From the NCBI GenBank assembly GCA_002502245.1, contig DAPW01000012.1, positions 1-37,129 of the forward strand: a DNA stretch of 37,129 bases. The letters are read 5' to 3'. How positions within the stretch are numbered: the first letter of the stretch is position 1; each line of letters opens with the position of its first letter. Positions 25,135-33,832 of the stretch are shown here, one piece after another. This stretch comes from Methanoregula sp. UBA154. Lineage in GTDB: Archaea > Halobacteriota > Methanomicrobia > Methanomicrobiales > Methanospirillaceae. The notes under the pieces were generated by a model, which saw nothing but the letters and a program-made list of their open reading frames with translations, was not told the origin of the DNA and ran no database searches. The position numbers and the translations under genes were made by a program.

Positions 25135-26475
25135 TCAAATACAGCACGGGGAGAGTTTTTCGATCAGGCACTCCACCTGCCGCACAGCGGTGCCGGTGTA
25201 CGCGTCCGGGTTCAGGAGCGCGGCGATCTCGGCCTTCGAGCAGAAGCGGACCACTTCCGGGTCGGTGGCAAGGACATCCGCGAGCGCTTTTCCCTCTGCG
25301 AGCGCCTGCATGCTCGCCATCCGCACCCGCTCGTGGGAGTCCTGGCGGTTCATGCCTTTTTTCGTCAGCTCGATCATGACCGACTCGGCCATATTAATGC
25401 CGTGGAGGAACGCGAGGTTGCGGCGGATCGCTGCCCGGTTGATCACGAGGCCTTCGATCACCCCGGCCATGAGGCGGAGGCAGTGGTCGGTGAGAATGGA
25501 GGACTCCGGAAAGATGACCCGCTCGCAGGAGGAATTGGTCAGGTCGCGCTCGTCCCAGAGGGTGTTGTTCTGGAGGGCGGGTTCCACCGCGGAGCGGATG
25601 ATCCGGGCGAGACCGCAGACCTGTTCTGACTTGATCGGGTTGCGCTTGTGGGGCATGGTGGACGAGCCCACCTGCTTTGCCCCGAAGGCCTCCTCGACCT
25701 CGCCAATCTCGGTCCGCTGGAGCGAGCGGACTTCGATCCCGATCTTGTCGAGCGTTGTCGCAACGCCGGCGCAGAACATAAAGTACTCCGCGTACCGGTC
25801 GCGGGAGATCACCTGGTTTGAGACGTCCACGGACCCGATCCCGAGGTACTCCATCATCGCTGCCTGCACCTCCATCCCCGTTTTGCCCATCGCTGCCTGC
25901 GTCCCGACCGCGCCGGTCATCTGCCCGACCACGACCCGGGGGCGGAGCTGGGAAAGCCGCTCGAGGTGCCGGCTCACCTCGCTTGCCCAGATCGCAAAGC
26001 GGAGCCCGAAGGTTGTCGGCACCCCCTGCTGGCCGTGCGTGCGGCCGATGCAGACCAGCGTCTTTGTCTCGTCCGCCCGTTTCAGAAGCACCGAGAGCAG
26101 CAGACGGAGCTTTTTGTCGAGCAGGTCGAGGGACTGCGAAAGCTGGAGCCCGGTTGCCGTATCGAGGATATCGTTACTCGTTGCCCCGTAGTGCACCCAG
26201 CGCCCCGATTCCCCGCAGACCTCCGAGATCGCTTTCACGATCGCCATCATGTCGTGGCTGATCTCGGCCTCGATCTCTTTTGCCCGCCCGAGCAATGCGG
26301 CCGGTGCCTTCTCCTCTATCTCTAGGGCCGCGGTCGGGGGGATCATCCCGCACACGGCCTCGGCCTTTGCCAGCGCGACCTCGGCCCTGACAATGCAGGC
26401 GAACCGGTTCTGCTCGCTCCAGACGGCCCGCATCTCCGCGGTGCCGTAGCGCTCCTCGATGGGGTGGACTGCCAT
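25135..26475 (-). CDS. purB: adenylosuccinate lyase
   Basis: This fumarase/aspartase-superfamily enzyme acts twice in purine synthesis, releasing fumarate from SAICAR and from adenylosuccinate. The 446-aa protein shows the family regions WVHYGATSNDILDTATGLQL, GRTHGQQGVPTTFGLRFAIW with the general-acid His, and the signature loop GSSTMPHKRNPIKSEQ, whose first Ser is the catalytic base. The N-terminus HPIEERYGTAEMRAVWSE is typical. The frame stays open to 26589, but homology begins at MAVHPIEERYG, and a TATA-like box 25 bases upstream of ATG 26475 with no ribosome-binding site points to a leaderless transcript. It is not in an operon with other purine genes here. Confidence 0.97.
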   Translation of the reverse strand: MAVHPIEERYGTAEMRAVWSEQNRFACIVRAEVALAKAEAVCGMIPPTAALEIEEKAPAALLGRAKEIEAEISHDMMAIVKAISEVCGESGRWVHYGATSNDILDTATGLQLSQSLDLLDKKLRLLLSVLLKRADETKTLVCIGRTHGQQGVPTTFGLRFAIWASEVSRHLERLSQLRPRVVVGQMTGAVGTQAAMGKTGMEVQAAMMEYLGIGSVDVSNQVISRDRYAEYFMFCAGVATTLDKIGIEVRSLQRTEIGEVEEAFGAKQVGSSTMPHKRNPIKSEQVCGLARIIRSAVEPALQNNTLWDERDLTNSSCERVIFPESSILTDHCLRLMAGVIEGLVINRAAIRRNLAFLHGINMAESVMIELTKKGMNRQDSHERVRMASMQALAEGKALADVLATDPEVVRFCSKAEIAALLNPDAYTGTAVRQVECLIEKLSPCCI

Positions 26476-26494
26476 GGGTAGAAATGGGATGTTT

Positions 26495-26504
26495 TGGAAT
26501 ATAG
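26495..26504 (-). promoter_or_regulatory. TATA box of purB (leaderless arrangement)
   Basis: On the minus strand CCTATATTCC is centred about 25 bases before the purB ATG, the usual TATA-to-start-site distance in archaea. Transcription should therefore begin at or next to the start codon. Confidence 0.5.
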
Positions 26505-27708
26505 GGATTGGGGGACGGCGGGAAGGTGCGGGTCCGGATGCCAGCTCTCGCATCCGGACGCAGTGTTCTTCTGCGGGCCGCCATGCCATTTCCTGCCCTC
26601 CTTTTTCCGGACAACCTGCAGCTTATGCGCCATCCGATCCTCTGTTGTAATAGTGCTGCAGCCCACCATTTCCGGGCCGGCAGACTGCCGATTCACATGA
26701 ATCAGAGACTGAAACGGACGTTTCCTCATACAACAGGGTCATTTTTTCGCGAAACATTGTCATCCGGGCGGGAAAACCGTGGAACCGGAGGCTGAAATGG
26801 CCTCCGTTGATTGCATCCCCCGGGTCCTCCATGCATCCTGGCAGGCAGCCTACCGGTCCCGAAACAGTGGAGGGGGGCCTGCCGCCCGGGGCCCGGTTGG
26901 ATAATCCGGTCATCGGAATCCGCGCCGGGCTCACCGGGCTCGGCAGTGAGAGTCCCGGCATTCCTCCTCACGGCAGCTACCCCGGATCCGTCGATCCACT
27001 GACGGGCTCCGTCGGAGAGAATGTCACTCAAGGGCATAACGGTGAAGAGGGGGAGTGACTTTGTACACAGGGCTCCTTTTGACAAAAGGGACAATTATAG
27101 GGCGATTTGAAAAAGACACACCACCATCGGTGCACCCGAAATCCGGGGAATTCAGAGAAAAAGGTACAATGAAGAGATTTTTCCGCGCGTATCGGGCCCG
27201 GATTTAAATTTCTTCGTCGTGAAACAAAATCCGGGCTAATACACGCAATTGGATGGCGAAAGTCCTCCTGAGTGCTCCTGGAGCACAGGAAATGAAAGAA
27301 AGGGCGGTTTCGGGATAGCGAATCCCGGAGGGACGAACTCCGGGAACATCCGCACGGATTTTGGGATTGCCGGAGATTGCGGTGTTTTTGGGTCACGGGA
27401 CTGCCCGGCGGAAGCGGATGATGTGCTTCACCGGGGTTTTTCCGGCTGTGATATTCCCAGGAATCTTTTTTCTGCAGAGATGATCCTGACAATTCCCGTG
27501 AATTTTTCAAGGGCGGTAAGATAATTCCGGGGTTCTGTCAGCAGGGGAAGCAGCTGTGTCCGGACCGGGATGATGGAGGGACAGCCAACTCCTGTACCTG
27601 CGGGAAATACGAACGGTTGTATGGTGCGAGGACCGTGAGAACTTGTTCCTTTCGTAAACGGTAACGTAAAATTCTGCAATGTTGCAGGCATCAAAGATTG
27701 ACCTGTAT
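26505..27708. other. 1.2-kb region without a convincing gene
   Basis: Several open frames of 80-160 codons exist on both strands (for example 27028-27510 minus), but all are rich in Ser, Pro, Arg and Cys, lack family resemblance and lack ribosome-binding sites. Visible structure includes the palindrome CCTTTTG-A-CAAAAGG at 27075-27089, an 8-bp-stem hairpin TCCCGGAG/CTCCGGGA at 27323-27345, and CTGCAA-TG-TTGCAG at about 27674-27687. No copy of the dispersed repeat is seen here. Confidence 0.5.
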
Positions 27709-28747
27709 CTATCGTTCATGCCGGTGGTGGATATCGGGAGTGTGCGGGTGATCGTGGTCCAGGGGTTCATGCATATGGGGTTGCGAATGATCTCCCACAA
27801 ACGCTCCGTCATGGGTATGCCGGTGGTGTTCCTCGGGGTGATGGTGGAGATGCTCGTGCGCGATCGGGAGATGGTGGTGCCAGTGCGTATGTCTCTCGGT
27901 CGCGAGCATCAGGGTCCCGGCAAGCATCAGTCCAAATGCAACCAGCATGTCCAGGTCCGGATATTCGCTGAACAGGAGAAACGAGAGTGCCGCACAGATG
28001 AATGGTGCGATACTGAAGTATGCGCCGGTCCGTGCAGCACCAAGATCCCGCAGTGCCCGGATAAACAGGACCATGCTGAGGCCATAACAGAGAAACCCGA
28101 GAAGCAGTGCGGCAAGGATCAGGGAGATTGCGGGAAGGGTGCTGAAACGCCACACTTCCCGCAAAAAATCCCTTCAGCGCAACAATGGCGAGCGGATCTT
28201 TTCCGGAGATTTTCCGGGTAGCGTTGTTATCGATACCCCAGAAAACGCAGGCAAGCACTATCCCGGCAGCACCGACTGATAACCCAAAAGCCGCCATGGG
28301 ATTCCACGACAACAGGATACTTGCGAGCGTGATGATACCAAGAGCCGCCCAGATCCGGTTTCCTACCTGCTCGCGGAAAACGGTAAAAGCGATGAGCACC
28401 GTGGCGACTCCTTCAAAGTTCAGGAGGAGGGATGCCGTGGCAGCCGGCGTGATCTCAAGGCTCGACATCAACAGGATCGGTGCGATAACACCCCCGGCGA
28501 AAATTGCCACAACAAGCCAGGGCACATCACGAATCCCGATGCCTGCCTCTCCGGACCGGGAAGCATGCCCGGATTTTCCCCTGCTCCAGAGGATAACCAT
28601 CCCGAATGACGTGCCAAGGTACAGGAAGGCGACGAGAAAGACCGGCGGGATGTCCCCGACAAGGATCTTCGAGAGTGGTGTGCTTATCCCAAACAATGTT
28701 GCAGCAAGAAGGGCAAATCCTGCCGGGGACCAGGAAATTTTTACCAT
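27709..28747 (-). pseudogene. EamA/DMT-family transporter with His-rich tail, frameshifted
   Basis: The first frame (from ATG 28747) encodes about seven hydrophobic segments of a 10-helix drug/metabolite transporter, from WSPAGFALLAATLFGIST to IVALKGFFAGSV, then turns to unrelated sequence. A second frame resumes at about 28155 with LILAALLLGFLCYGLSMVLF and the last helices. It ends in a tail of over 60 residues with about 26 His, in motifs such as HEHLHHHPEEHHRH and HTPDIHHRHER. His-rich tails of this kind suggest divalent metal binding (inference). Helix 7 is cut short at the junction, so a small deletion with frameshift is more likely than a single-base slip. The break coincides with an inverted repeat, GCGGGAAG/CTTCCCGC (28130-28162). 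The gene follows corC by 40 bases on the same strand. Sequencing error cannot be excluded. Confidence 0.82.
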
Positions 28748-28786
28748 GTCAGCGTCGCCGTTCCAGCCCTTTGAGATGCAACGTCC

Positions 28787-30097
28787 TCACTCGGGAGAAT
28801 CCGAAGGAAGCCGCATGACCAGCACCTTGTCGATCCGGTTACCATCCATATCCACGACCTCATACCGCAGTCCGCCGGTTTCAAAGAAATCACCGGTTTG
28901 TGGGATCCTCCCCATGATGAACATGATCAGCCCGGCAATGGTCCGGTAATGTCCCTGTTCTTCTTCCGGAAAGGAATCTATAAACAGGACATCCTTAAGG
29001 TCCTCAACTGGTGTATCCCCGTTGATCAGCCACGAGCCATCCTCCCGTACCACAACCGGCGTATCCACCGGTTCTCCGAGAGTGCGGACATTGCCCACGA
29101 TCGCTTCGAGGATATCGTGCAGGGAGATGATACCCCGGATGCTGCCGTACTCATTCGTGACCAGAGCACTGTGCAGCCCGGTCCCCTTGAATAATTCGAG
29201 GAGTTTTAAGACAGAGATGCTTTCAGGTACAAAGAGCGGTTTTGTAACAGAGGCCCGGATCTCGGGGGTGCCTCCATCCACCATCCTCGCCAGAACATCC
29301 TTTACCGACACCATGCCGACAACAGTATCCAGGTCCCCGTCATATGCCGGGAAATTCGACCGGCCGCTCCCGGTCATTTTCCGGAGGTTCTCTTCAGCAG
29401 GATCGTTCAGGTCGAGGGCTGTGATCTCGGCACGGTGTGTCATCAGGGAATCAACGTGACGGTCATCAAGGTCAAATACCCCTTCTACCATTTTCAGTTC
29501 GGCCTTCTCAAAGACACCGGCTGCCGTGCCTTCTTCAAGCATAATCTTGATCTCCTCTTCCGTTACCGGGGGCTGGGTGGTCTCCCGGACCCGCATGACC
29601 TGGAGAATGGCTTCGGTTGAGTACGTGAGGATGATCACCAGAGGCGCTGCTATGCGGGAAAGGAGGAGCATTGGTTTTGCGACAAGGGAAGCAATGGTAT
29701 CGGCGTTATTGAGCGCAAGGCGTTTTGGGACAAGTTCCCCGATGATTAAGGTGAGATAGGTGATGACGAGAACCACAAGAACGATGCTGATAATCTCGCT
29801 GTGGGGTGCAAGTGCCGGGAATTCGTTGAAGTAGACCGCGAGTCCTTCTGCTACCGTGGCCCCGCCGAATGCGCCGGCCAGGATTCCCACAAGGGTAATT
29901 CCTATCTGTACTGTTGAGAGAAACGGCGTGGGTTCATTGGCGAGTTCCAGCGCAGCAGCTGCCCGCGAGTCTCCTTCGTCCGCCCGCTGCTGGAGACGGG
30001 TCTTCTTGGCCGAGACAACGGCAAATTCTGCCATGGCAAAGAGGCCATTTAGTACGATCAGAAGGAGAATGATGATGATCTCAACGAGATAGGACAT
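28787..30097 (-). CDS. CNNM/CorC-type membrane protein (DUF21, CBS pair, CorC_HlyC)
   Basis: This 436-aa protein has the full layout of the HlyC/CorC or CNNM family, linked to Mg2+/Co2+ homeostasis. The N-terminal DUF21 membrane domain has about four hydrophobic segments (IIIILLLIVLNGLFAMAEFA, GITLVGILAGAFGG, IVLVVLVITYLTLIIGELVP, and one near 145-165), with the family segment VPKRLALNNAD. The cytoplasmic CBS pair spans about 205-335 (HVDSLMTHRAEI, then GLHSALVTNEYGSIRGIISL). A C-terminal CorC_HlyC transporter-associated domain ends near VLVMRLPSD. A TATA box about 27 bases before the ATG and the lack of a ribosome-binding site suggest a leaderless transcript. It heads a two-gene unit with the broken transporter downstream. 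The exact ion is not predictable. Confidence 0.93.
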   Translation of the reverse strand: MSYLVEIIIILLLIVLNGLFAMAEFAVVSAKKTRLQQRADEGDSRAAAALELANEPTPFLSTVQIGITLVGILAGAFGGATVAEGLAVYFNEFPALAPHSEIISIVLVVLVITYLTLIIGELVPKRLALNNADTIASLVAKPMLLLSRIAAPLVIILTYSTEAILQVMRVRETTQPPVTEEEIKIMLEEGTAAGVFEKAELKMVEGVFDLDDRHVDSLMTHRAEITALDLNDPAEENLRKMTGSGRSNFPAYDGDLDTVVGMVSVKDVLARMVDGGTPEIRASVTKPLFVPESISVLKLLELFKGTGLHSALVTNEYGSIRGIISLHDILEAIVGNVRTLGEPVDTPVVVREDGSWLINGDTPVEDLKDVLFIDSFPEEEQGHYRTIAGLIMFIMGRIPQTGDFFETGGLRYEVVDMDGNRIDKVLVMRLPSDSPE

Positions 30098-30118
30098 TGT
30101 GCAGTGAGTATCTCACGA

Positions 30119-30133
30119 GTATTTATATTTATT
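30119..30133 (-). promoter_or_regulatory. TATA box of the CorC-type gene (leaderless arrangement)
   Basis: On the minus strand AATAAATATAAATAC lies about 22-36 bases ahead of the ATG at 30097, matching TATA spacing for transcription starting at the start codon. Confidence 0.6.
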
Positions 30134-30489
30134 TAACGGCATGAAGAGGATTTTTTCCTTTCGCAATTTCCGTCAGTGATCATGAGGGTCACCGGGAATA
30201 TTCCGGATTACATCGCGGCAAGGATGTTATTTTCTGCAATGATCTTCGTGGGAGCAACCCTGCGGAAGGTCAATGGTGTGTCACCTTTCCCGAATCCTCA
30301 AGTTTCAATCCTTGTTCTCGTGGATGTTTCGCTTGGCAAAACACATCGCGAAAGAGACATGGATTGAAAACAAAAAACGCGGGTAACTGTATCCGGGTCA
30401 TTCCGGTACGCCCCTCCCCCGGTCGGAGCTGCCCTGGCGCAAGAGAGAGCGTCGTATCCAGCGAGAAAAGTTTTCTGCGGAGTGAGAAA
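30134..30489. other. intergenic region without recognisable gene
   Basis: A 63-codon frame at 30176-30367 (plus) is open, but it has no ribosome-binding site or recognisable family. No repeat copy or RNA gene is seen. Confidence 0.4.
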
Positions 30490-30684
30490 TTATTTCTTTG
30501 AGACAATCCTGTGTGCTGCCGGGTCGACCCGGTACGACATGGGCCGGTCGAGCAGATCAAGCGAATTGATTTTCATGTCGATGAGTTCCTGGAAATTGTA
30601 AGACTCGAACTTGTTCATGCCATTCTCTTCATAGGAGATAAGAACGCCGTTCCCCATCTTCTTGCTGGCTTTAATATCATTCAT
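30490..30684 (-). CDS. small hypothetical protein (64 aa)
   Basis: I do not recognise a function for this small, charged, soluble protein. From ATG 30684 it reads MNDIKASKKMGNGVLISYEE, continues with NKFESYNFQELIDMKINSLD, and ends LDRPMSYRVDPAAHRIVSKK. The composition (balanced acid/base, few Cys, alternating hydrophobics) and codon use look like a real protein rather than a shadow frame. The frame extends to 30744, but the extra N-terminus (Tyr/His-rich) looks non-coding. No ribosome-binding site is clear, so leaderless translation is possible. It stands alone between two gene-free stretches. Confidence 0.6.
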   Translation of the reverse strand: MNDIKASKKMGNGVLISYEENGMNKFESYNFQELIDMKINSLDLLDRPMSYRVDPAAHRIVSKK

Positions 30685-31254
30685 ACAGTGCGATAGGAAT
30701 GAAGGGTAATGAATGTTGTGACGGTAATAAAACAAGGGATCCATCGGGCACAGGAATCCCCTATGGAATTCCGGTATCCCGTAACCCGCTTGCGTGCCCG
30801 GATGACCCAGAATTCCCTCAACACCAGGTTTTCAGAGATCATAATTCGGAAAAAGTGCGGAACCGGGCCGGGATAATGGGACATTCTCCGGCGGGAATAT
30901 ATGAGGTTGTATTTAGCGATGTTCCAGCGGCTGAATGGGCCCTGCAATGAGATATCCATTGGATGGGCATGGGCGCACTGGCCTGATCTCATCGCCCCTC
31001 ATGGTCAGACTATTCCCCGGAGTATCTCTCCCCAGGGATTTCGGTTGCGGCTGCGGTTATTCCTGCGTGGGCCTGGTTGGCCGATGCTGCGTTGTGACGA
31101 ATGATCCGCATCTCTCTGAAATTGAGGTGGACGTGAGCAAGTAGCCGGGAAATTTTTTCACCGATTTAAAAAAAAATGATGGTTATAATTCCCCCTCACA
31201 TTCACCCCGCATCCACACCCATAAAACATCAGGCCGCCAATACACTCAGAAGAA
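30685..31254. other. intergenic region with one doubtful Cys-rich frame
   Basis: No firm gene. A frame at 31001-31144 (plus) could encode 47 residues with a CGCGYSC...CC pattern and a more protein-like end (DPHLSEIEVDVSK), but lacks a ribosome-binding site. AT-rich DNA at about 31165-31195 (TTTAAAAAAAAAT, GGTTATAATTCC) probably carries the promoter of the helicase gene. Confidence 0.4.
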
Positions 31255-33264
31255 ATGGACACCATCGACACCTACTTCCCGTATGCCGAATACCGCCCGG
31301 GCCAGCGCACCATGCTCGAGATGGCTGCGGCCGTTGCTCGCGACGGCGGCATCGCGATGATCGATGCCCCGACCGGTTCCGGGAAGTCGAGTGTCGTTGC
31401 CTCACTCCTTGCCGAGCGGAAGAAACGGAAGATCGTGATCGCGGTCCGGACGATCAGCCAGCTCACCACGTTCATCCGCGAGCTCGAGCTTGTGAAAAAG
31501 AAGCAGCCGCAGGTCAAGACCGTGTACCTGGTCGGTAAGAAGAGCATGTGCCCGCTGGGGGGCGAAGGGGATGTGTACCGCCGGTGCGAGGGGGTGAAAT
31601 CCTTCTCGAACTCGCTCATGCGGGACCGGGCGGAGAAGGGGGCGCTCAACCCGATCAAGGACCCGTTCATCGTCCAGCAGATCCGGCGGATGGACAAGGA
31701 ACACCCGCTCCTCTGCCCGTATTACATCGCGAGCAAACAGTTCGTGCCGGCCGAGACCATGGGTGTGCGGATGGTCCCCTCGGCCGAGCTGCGCTCGCGT
31801 GCAGAGCGGGTGATCGCAGACCCGGTCCCGCCAAAGGAACTTTCAGAGGTCTGCGGTCAGTGCTGCCCGTACGAGCTGATGATGCAGGCCGCACGGACTA
31901 CGGATGTCGTCATCCTCAACTACCACCACCTCTTCGACCGCGGGATCCGGGAGCAGCTGTACGCAAACCTCGGCGTCGAGCCGCAGGACGTGCTCCTCCT
32001 GATAGACGAGGCGCACAACTGCGGGGACACCATCACCGGCATCATGACCGTGACCATGGAGCAGCGGGACCTCGAACAGGCCTCCCGCGAGCTGGCCGGG
32101 ATGGTGAGGAGCCGGCACAAGGGAGCAGAAGCGGTCCGGCACGTGCTGCCCCGGCTCACGGAATTCATGAAAGGTCTTGAGAACTCCCACGAGCCCGAGG
32201 ACTGGTTCGACCCTGCCATCCTGGACCGGATGGTAGTCCGGGAATCACTCTACAAGTCCATGGACGAGATCGTGGACGACCTTATCGGGATTGCCGAATC
32301 GATCCGGGAGAAGAACCAGAAGGCCGGCGAGTTCCGGGAGACCGCCATCGAGGGGCTCACGCAGTTCCTGCTCCGGCTGTCGCAGTCTGCCACCGACCCG
32401 GCGTATCTCACCGTGTACCGCAGGGGGGACGCTGGGATCACGCTCGAGGTGCGGAACATTGACCCGGCCGCCGCGCTCACGGAGGTCTGCACTGCCCATG
32501 CCTGTGCGGTCCTGATCTCCGGCACGCTCTCGCCGGTCGAAAGTTTCAGGAAATTCTATTTCGGCGATACACCAGTCACCACGCTCTCCCTGCCCAATGC
32601 GTTCCCGAAGGAGAACCGGCTCATTGCCTGCGCAAATGACATCACCACCGCGTACTCGATGCGCCAGAACAAAGACAATACCGCTAAAGTGGTGGACTAT
32701 ATCCGGGCGTTCTCGGCGCTCAGGGGGAACCGGGCGATCTACTTCCCCAGTTACCAGATCCTTGAATCGTACGCTGATCTCGCATCCCCGCACCTCCGGG
32801 GAAGGAAGGTCTTTGTCGAGCCCCGGGATGCGGCCGATGCCGGTGCCGCACTCTTTACATTCCTCGCCCTGCCCCAGCGGGGGGAATCGGGTGTCATGTT
32901 CGCCGTCTCCGGCGGGAAGTGGAGCGAGGGGCTCGACTACCGGGGTGAGATGCTGAATGGCGCCATGGTCGTCGGCCTGCCGCTTGCCCCGTTCAACCGT
33001 GTCCGGCGCATGATGATCGAGTATTTCCGGCACAAGTTCGGGGCGGAGGGCGAGTTCCTCTGCTACACGCTGCCGGCGATCAACCGTTCGCTCCAGGCCC
33101 TCGGGAGAGTACTCCGCACTCCCGATGACAAAGGCGTGCTCGTGCTTGCCGAGAAGCGGTTCCTGGAAACGCGGGTGAGGGGCGCCCTTCCCGGCTGGAT
33201 ACAGGATGAGCTGATCCCCTGCGATGCGGCGGGATTCCGGGAGCTGGTCGCGGAATGGAAATGA
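31255..33264 (+). CDS. XPD/DinG-like superfamily 2 DNA helicase
   Basis: This 669-aa protein is a 5'-3' Fe-S helicase of the XPD/Rad3/DinG type, expected in DNA repair or fork rescue. Motif Ia/Walker A is DAPTGSGKSS (Lys44), Walker B is LLIDEAHNCGDT (DEAH at 251-254), and the C-terminal motor shows CAVLISGTLSPVESF, IYFPSYQILESY, VSGGKWSEGLDYRGE and the motif VI-like INRSLQALGRVLRTPDD. Between the Walker motifs lie Cys99, Cys111, Cys154 and Cys200/203/204, the usual place of the 4Fe-4S cluster. The ATG at 31255 follows a weak AGAAGA; an AT-rich promoter lies 60-90 bases upstream. The 3' end overlaps the methyltransferase gene by 10 bases, implying coupled translation of two repair proteins. 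Confidence 0.93.
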   Translation: MDTIDTYFPYAEYRPGQRTMLEMAAAVARDGGIAMIDAPTGSGKSSVVASLLAERKKRKIVIAVRTISQLTTFIRELELVKKKQPQVKTVYLVGKKSMCPLGGEGDVYRRCEGVKSFSNSLMRDRAEKGALNPIKDPFIVQQIRRMDKEHPLLCPYYIASKQFVPAETMGVRMVPSAELRSRAERVIADPVPPKELSEVCGQCCPYELMMQAARTTDVVILNYHHLFDRGIREQLYANLGVEPQDVLLLIDEAHNCGDTITGIMTVTMEQRDLEQASRELAGMVRSRHKGAEAVRHVLPRLTEFMKGLENSHEPEDWFDPAILDRMVVRESLYKSMDEIVDDLIGIAESIREKNQKAGEFRETAIEGLTQFLLRLSQSATDPAYLTVYRRGDAGITLEVRNIDPAAALTEVCTAHACAVLISGTLSPVESFRKFYFGDTPVTTLSLPNAFPKENRLIACANDITTAYSMRQNKDNTAKVVDYIRAFSALRGNRAIYFPSYQILESYADLASPHLRGRKVFVEPRDAADAGAALFTFLALPQRGESGVMFAVSGGKWSEGLDYRGEMLNGAMVVGLPLAPFNRVRRMMIEYFRHKFGAEGEFLCYTLPAINRSLQALGRVLRTPDDKGVLVLAEKRFLETRVRGALPGWIQDELIPCDAAGFRELVAEWK

Positions 33265-33725
33265 GCAGCGGGTCCTGCCGGCTCGGGCTCTGGCACGTCC
33301 ACGTGTATTGGAGCGGCAGCACGGTCTACCGCGTCCGTTTCGCGACGACCGTCATTCCGGGGAACGTGCCGGACGTGCTCCGGCAGTTCTGTGCCGGACG
33401 CCCGGTCGACCTCTCGGCCTTCGACACCCCAGCTCTGTACGGGGACGAAATATACCCGGCCATCTACCGGGCGGTCCGGAACATCCCGTACGGGAGCACC
33501 GGCACCTATGGGGAGATCGCACGCCGGGCAGGGACATCTCCCCGCGTGGTCGGGCAGGCGATGGCCCGCAATGCAACGCCGCTCATCATCCCCTGCCACC
33601 GGGTGGTGGCAGCGGACGGGATCGGGGGATTCTCGCCTTCCGTTGAGATCAAGGAGGAACTGCTGGCACGGGAAAAGAGAGGTTTGCGCAAACTACTAGT
33701 GGAGAGAAAAGCCAACCATGAATAA
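33255..33725 (+). CDS. ogt: methylated-DNA--protein-cysteine methyltransferase
   Basis: This suicidal repair protein moves O6-alkyl groups from guanine to its own Cys. The 156-aa product carries the active-site motif IIPCHRVVA with Cys114, the helix-turn-helix region YGSTGTYGEIARRAGTSPRVVGQAMARN with the recognition Arg, and the conserved GGFSPSVEIKEELLAREK end. The ~70-residue N-terminal domain is short, like bacterial Ogt. It overlaps the helicase 3' end by 10 bases, with GGGAGCTGG in the helicase coding sequence serving as the likely ribosome-binding region. The symbol follows the family; whether it acts on methyl or bulkier adducts is not visible. Confidence 0.94.
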   Translation: MEMSSGSCRLGLWHVHVYWSGSTVYRVRFATTVIPGNVPDVLRQFCAGRPVDLSAFDTPALYGDEIYPAIYRAVRNIPYGSTGTYGEIARRAGTSPRVVGQAMARNATPLIIPCHRVVAADGIGGFSPSVEIKEELLAREKRGLRKLLVERKANHE

Positions 33726-33832
33726 CAGCAACCCGGTTTCACGCACATGAAGTCGCATTTCCGTACTCCTGTTCCCGGCGCCATCATATCCTGCTGCTGG
33801 TTATCCGGGCCATCCGCCTCCGGGGATCAGCG

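Noticed and set aside
27028..27510. 160-codon minus-strand frame in the purB-transporter gap
   Set aside because: Rich in Ser, Pro, Arg and Cys without domains; no ribosome-binding site. It crosses the hairpin at 27323-27345 and the palindrome at 27075-27089.
27709..28747. Programmed frameshift in the EamA transporter
   Set aside because: Helix 7 is shortened at the junction, so a simple slip on the T6 run would not rebuild a normal protein. A deletion or sequence error explains it better.
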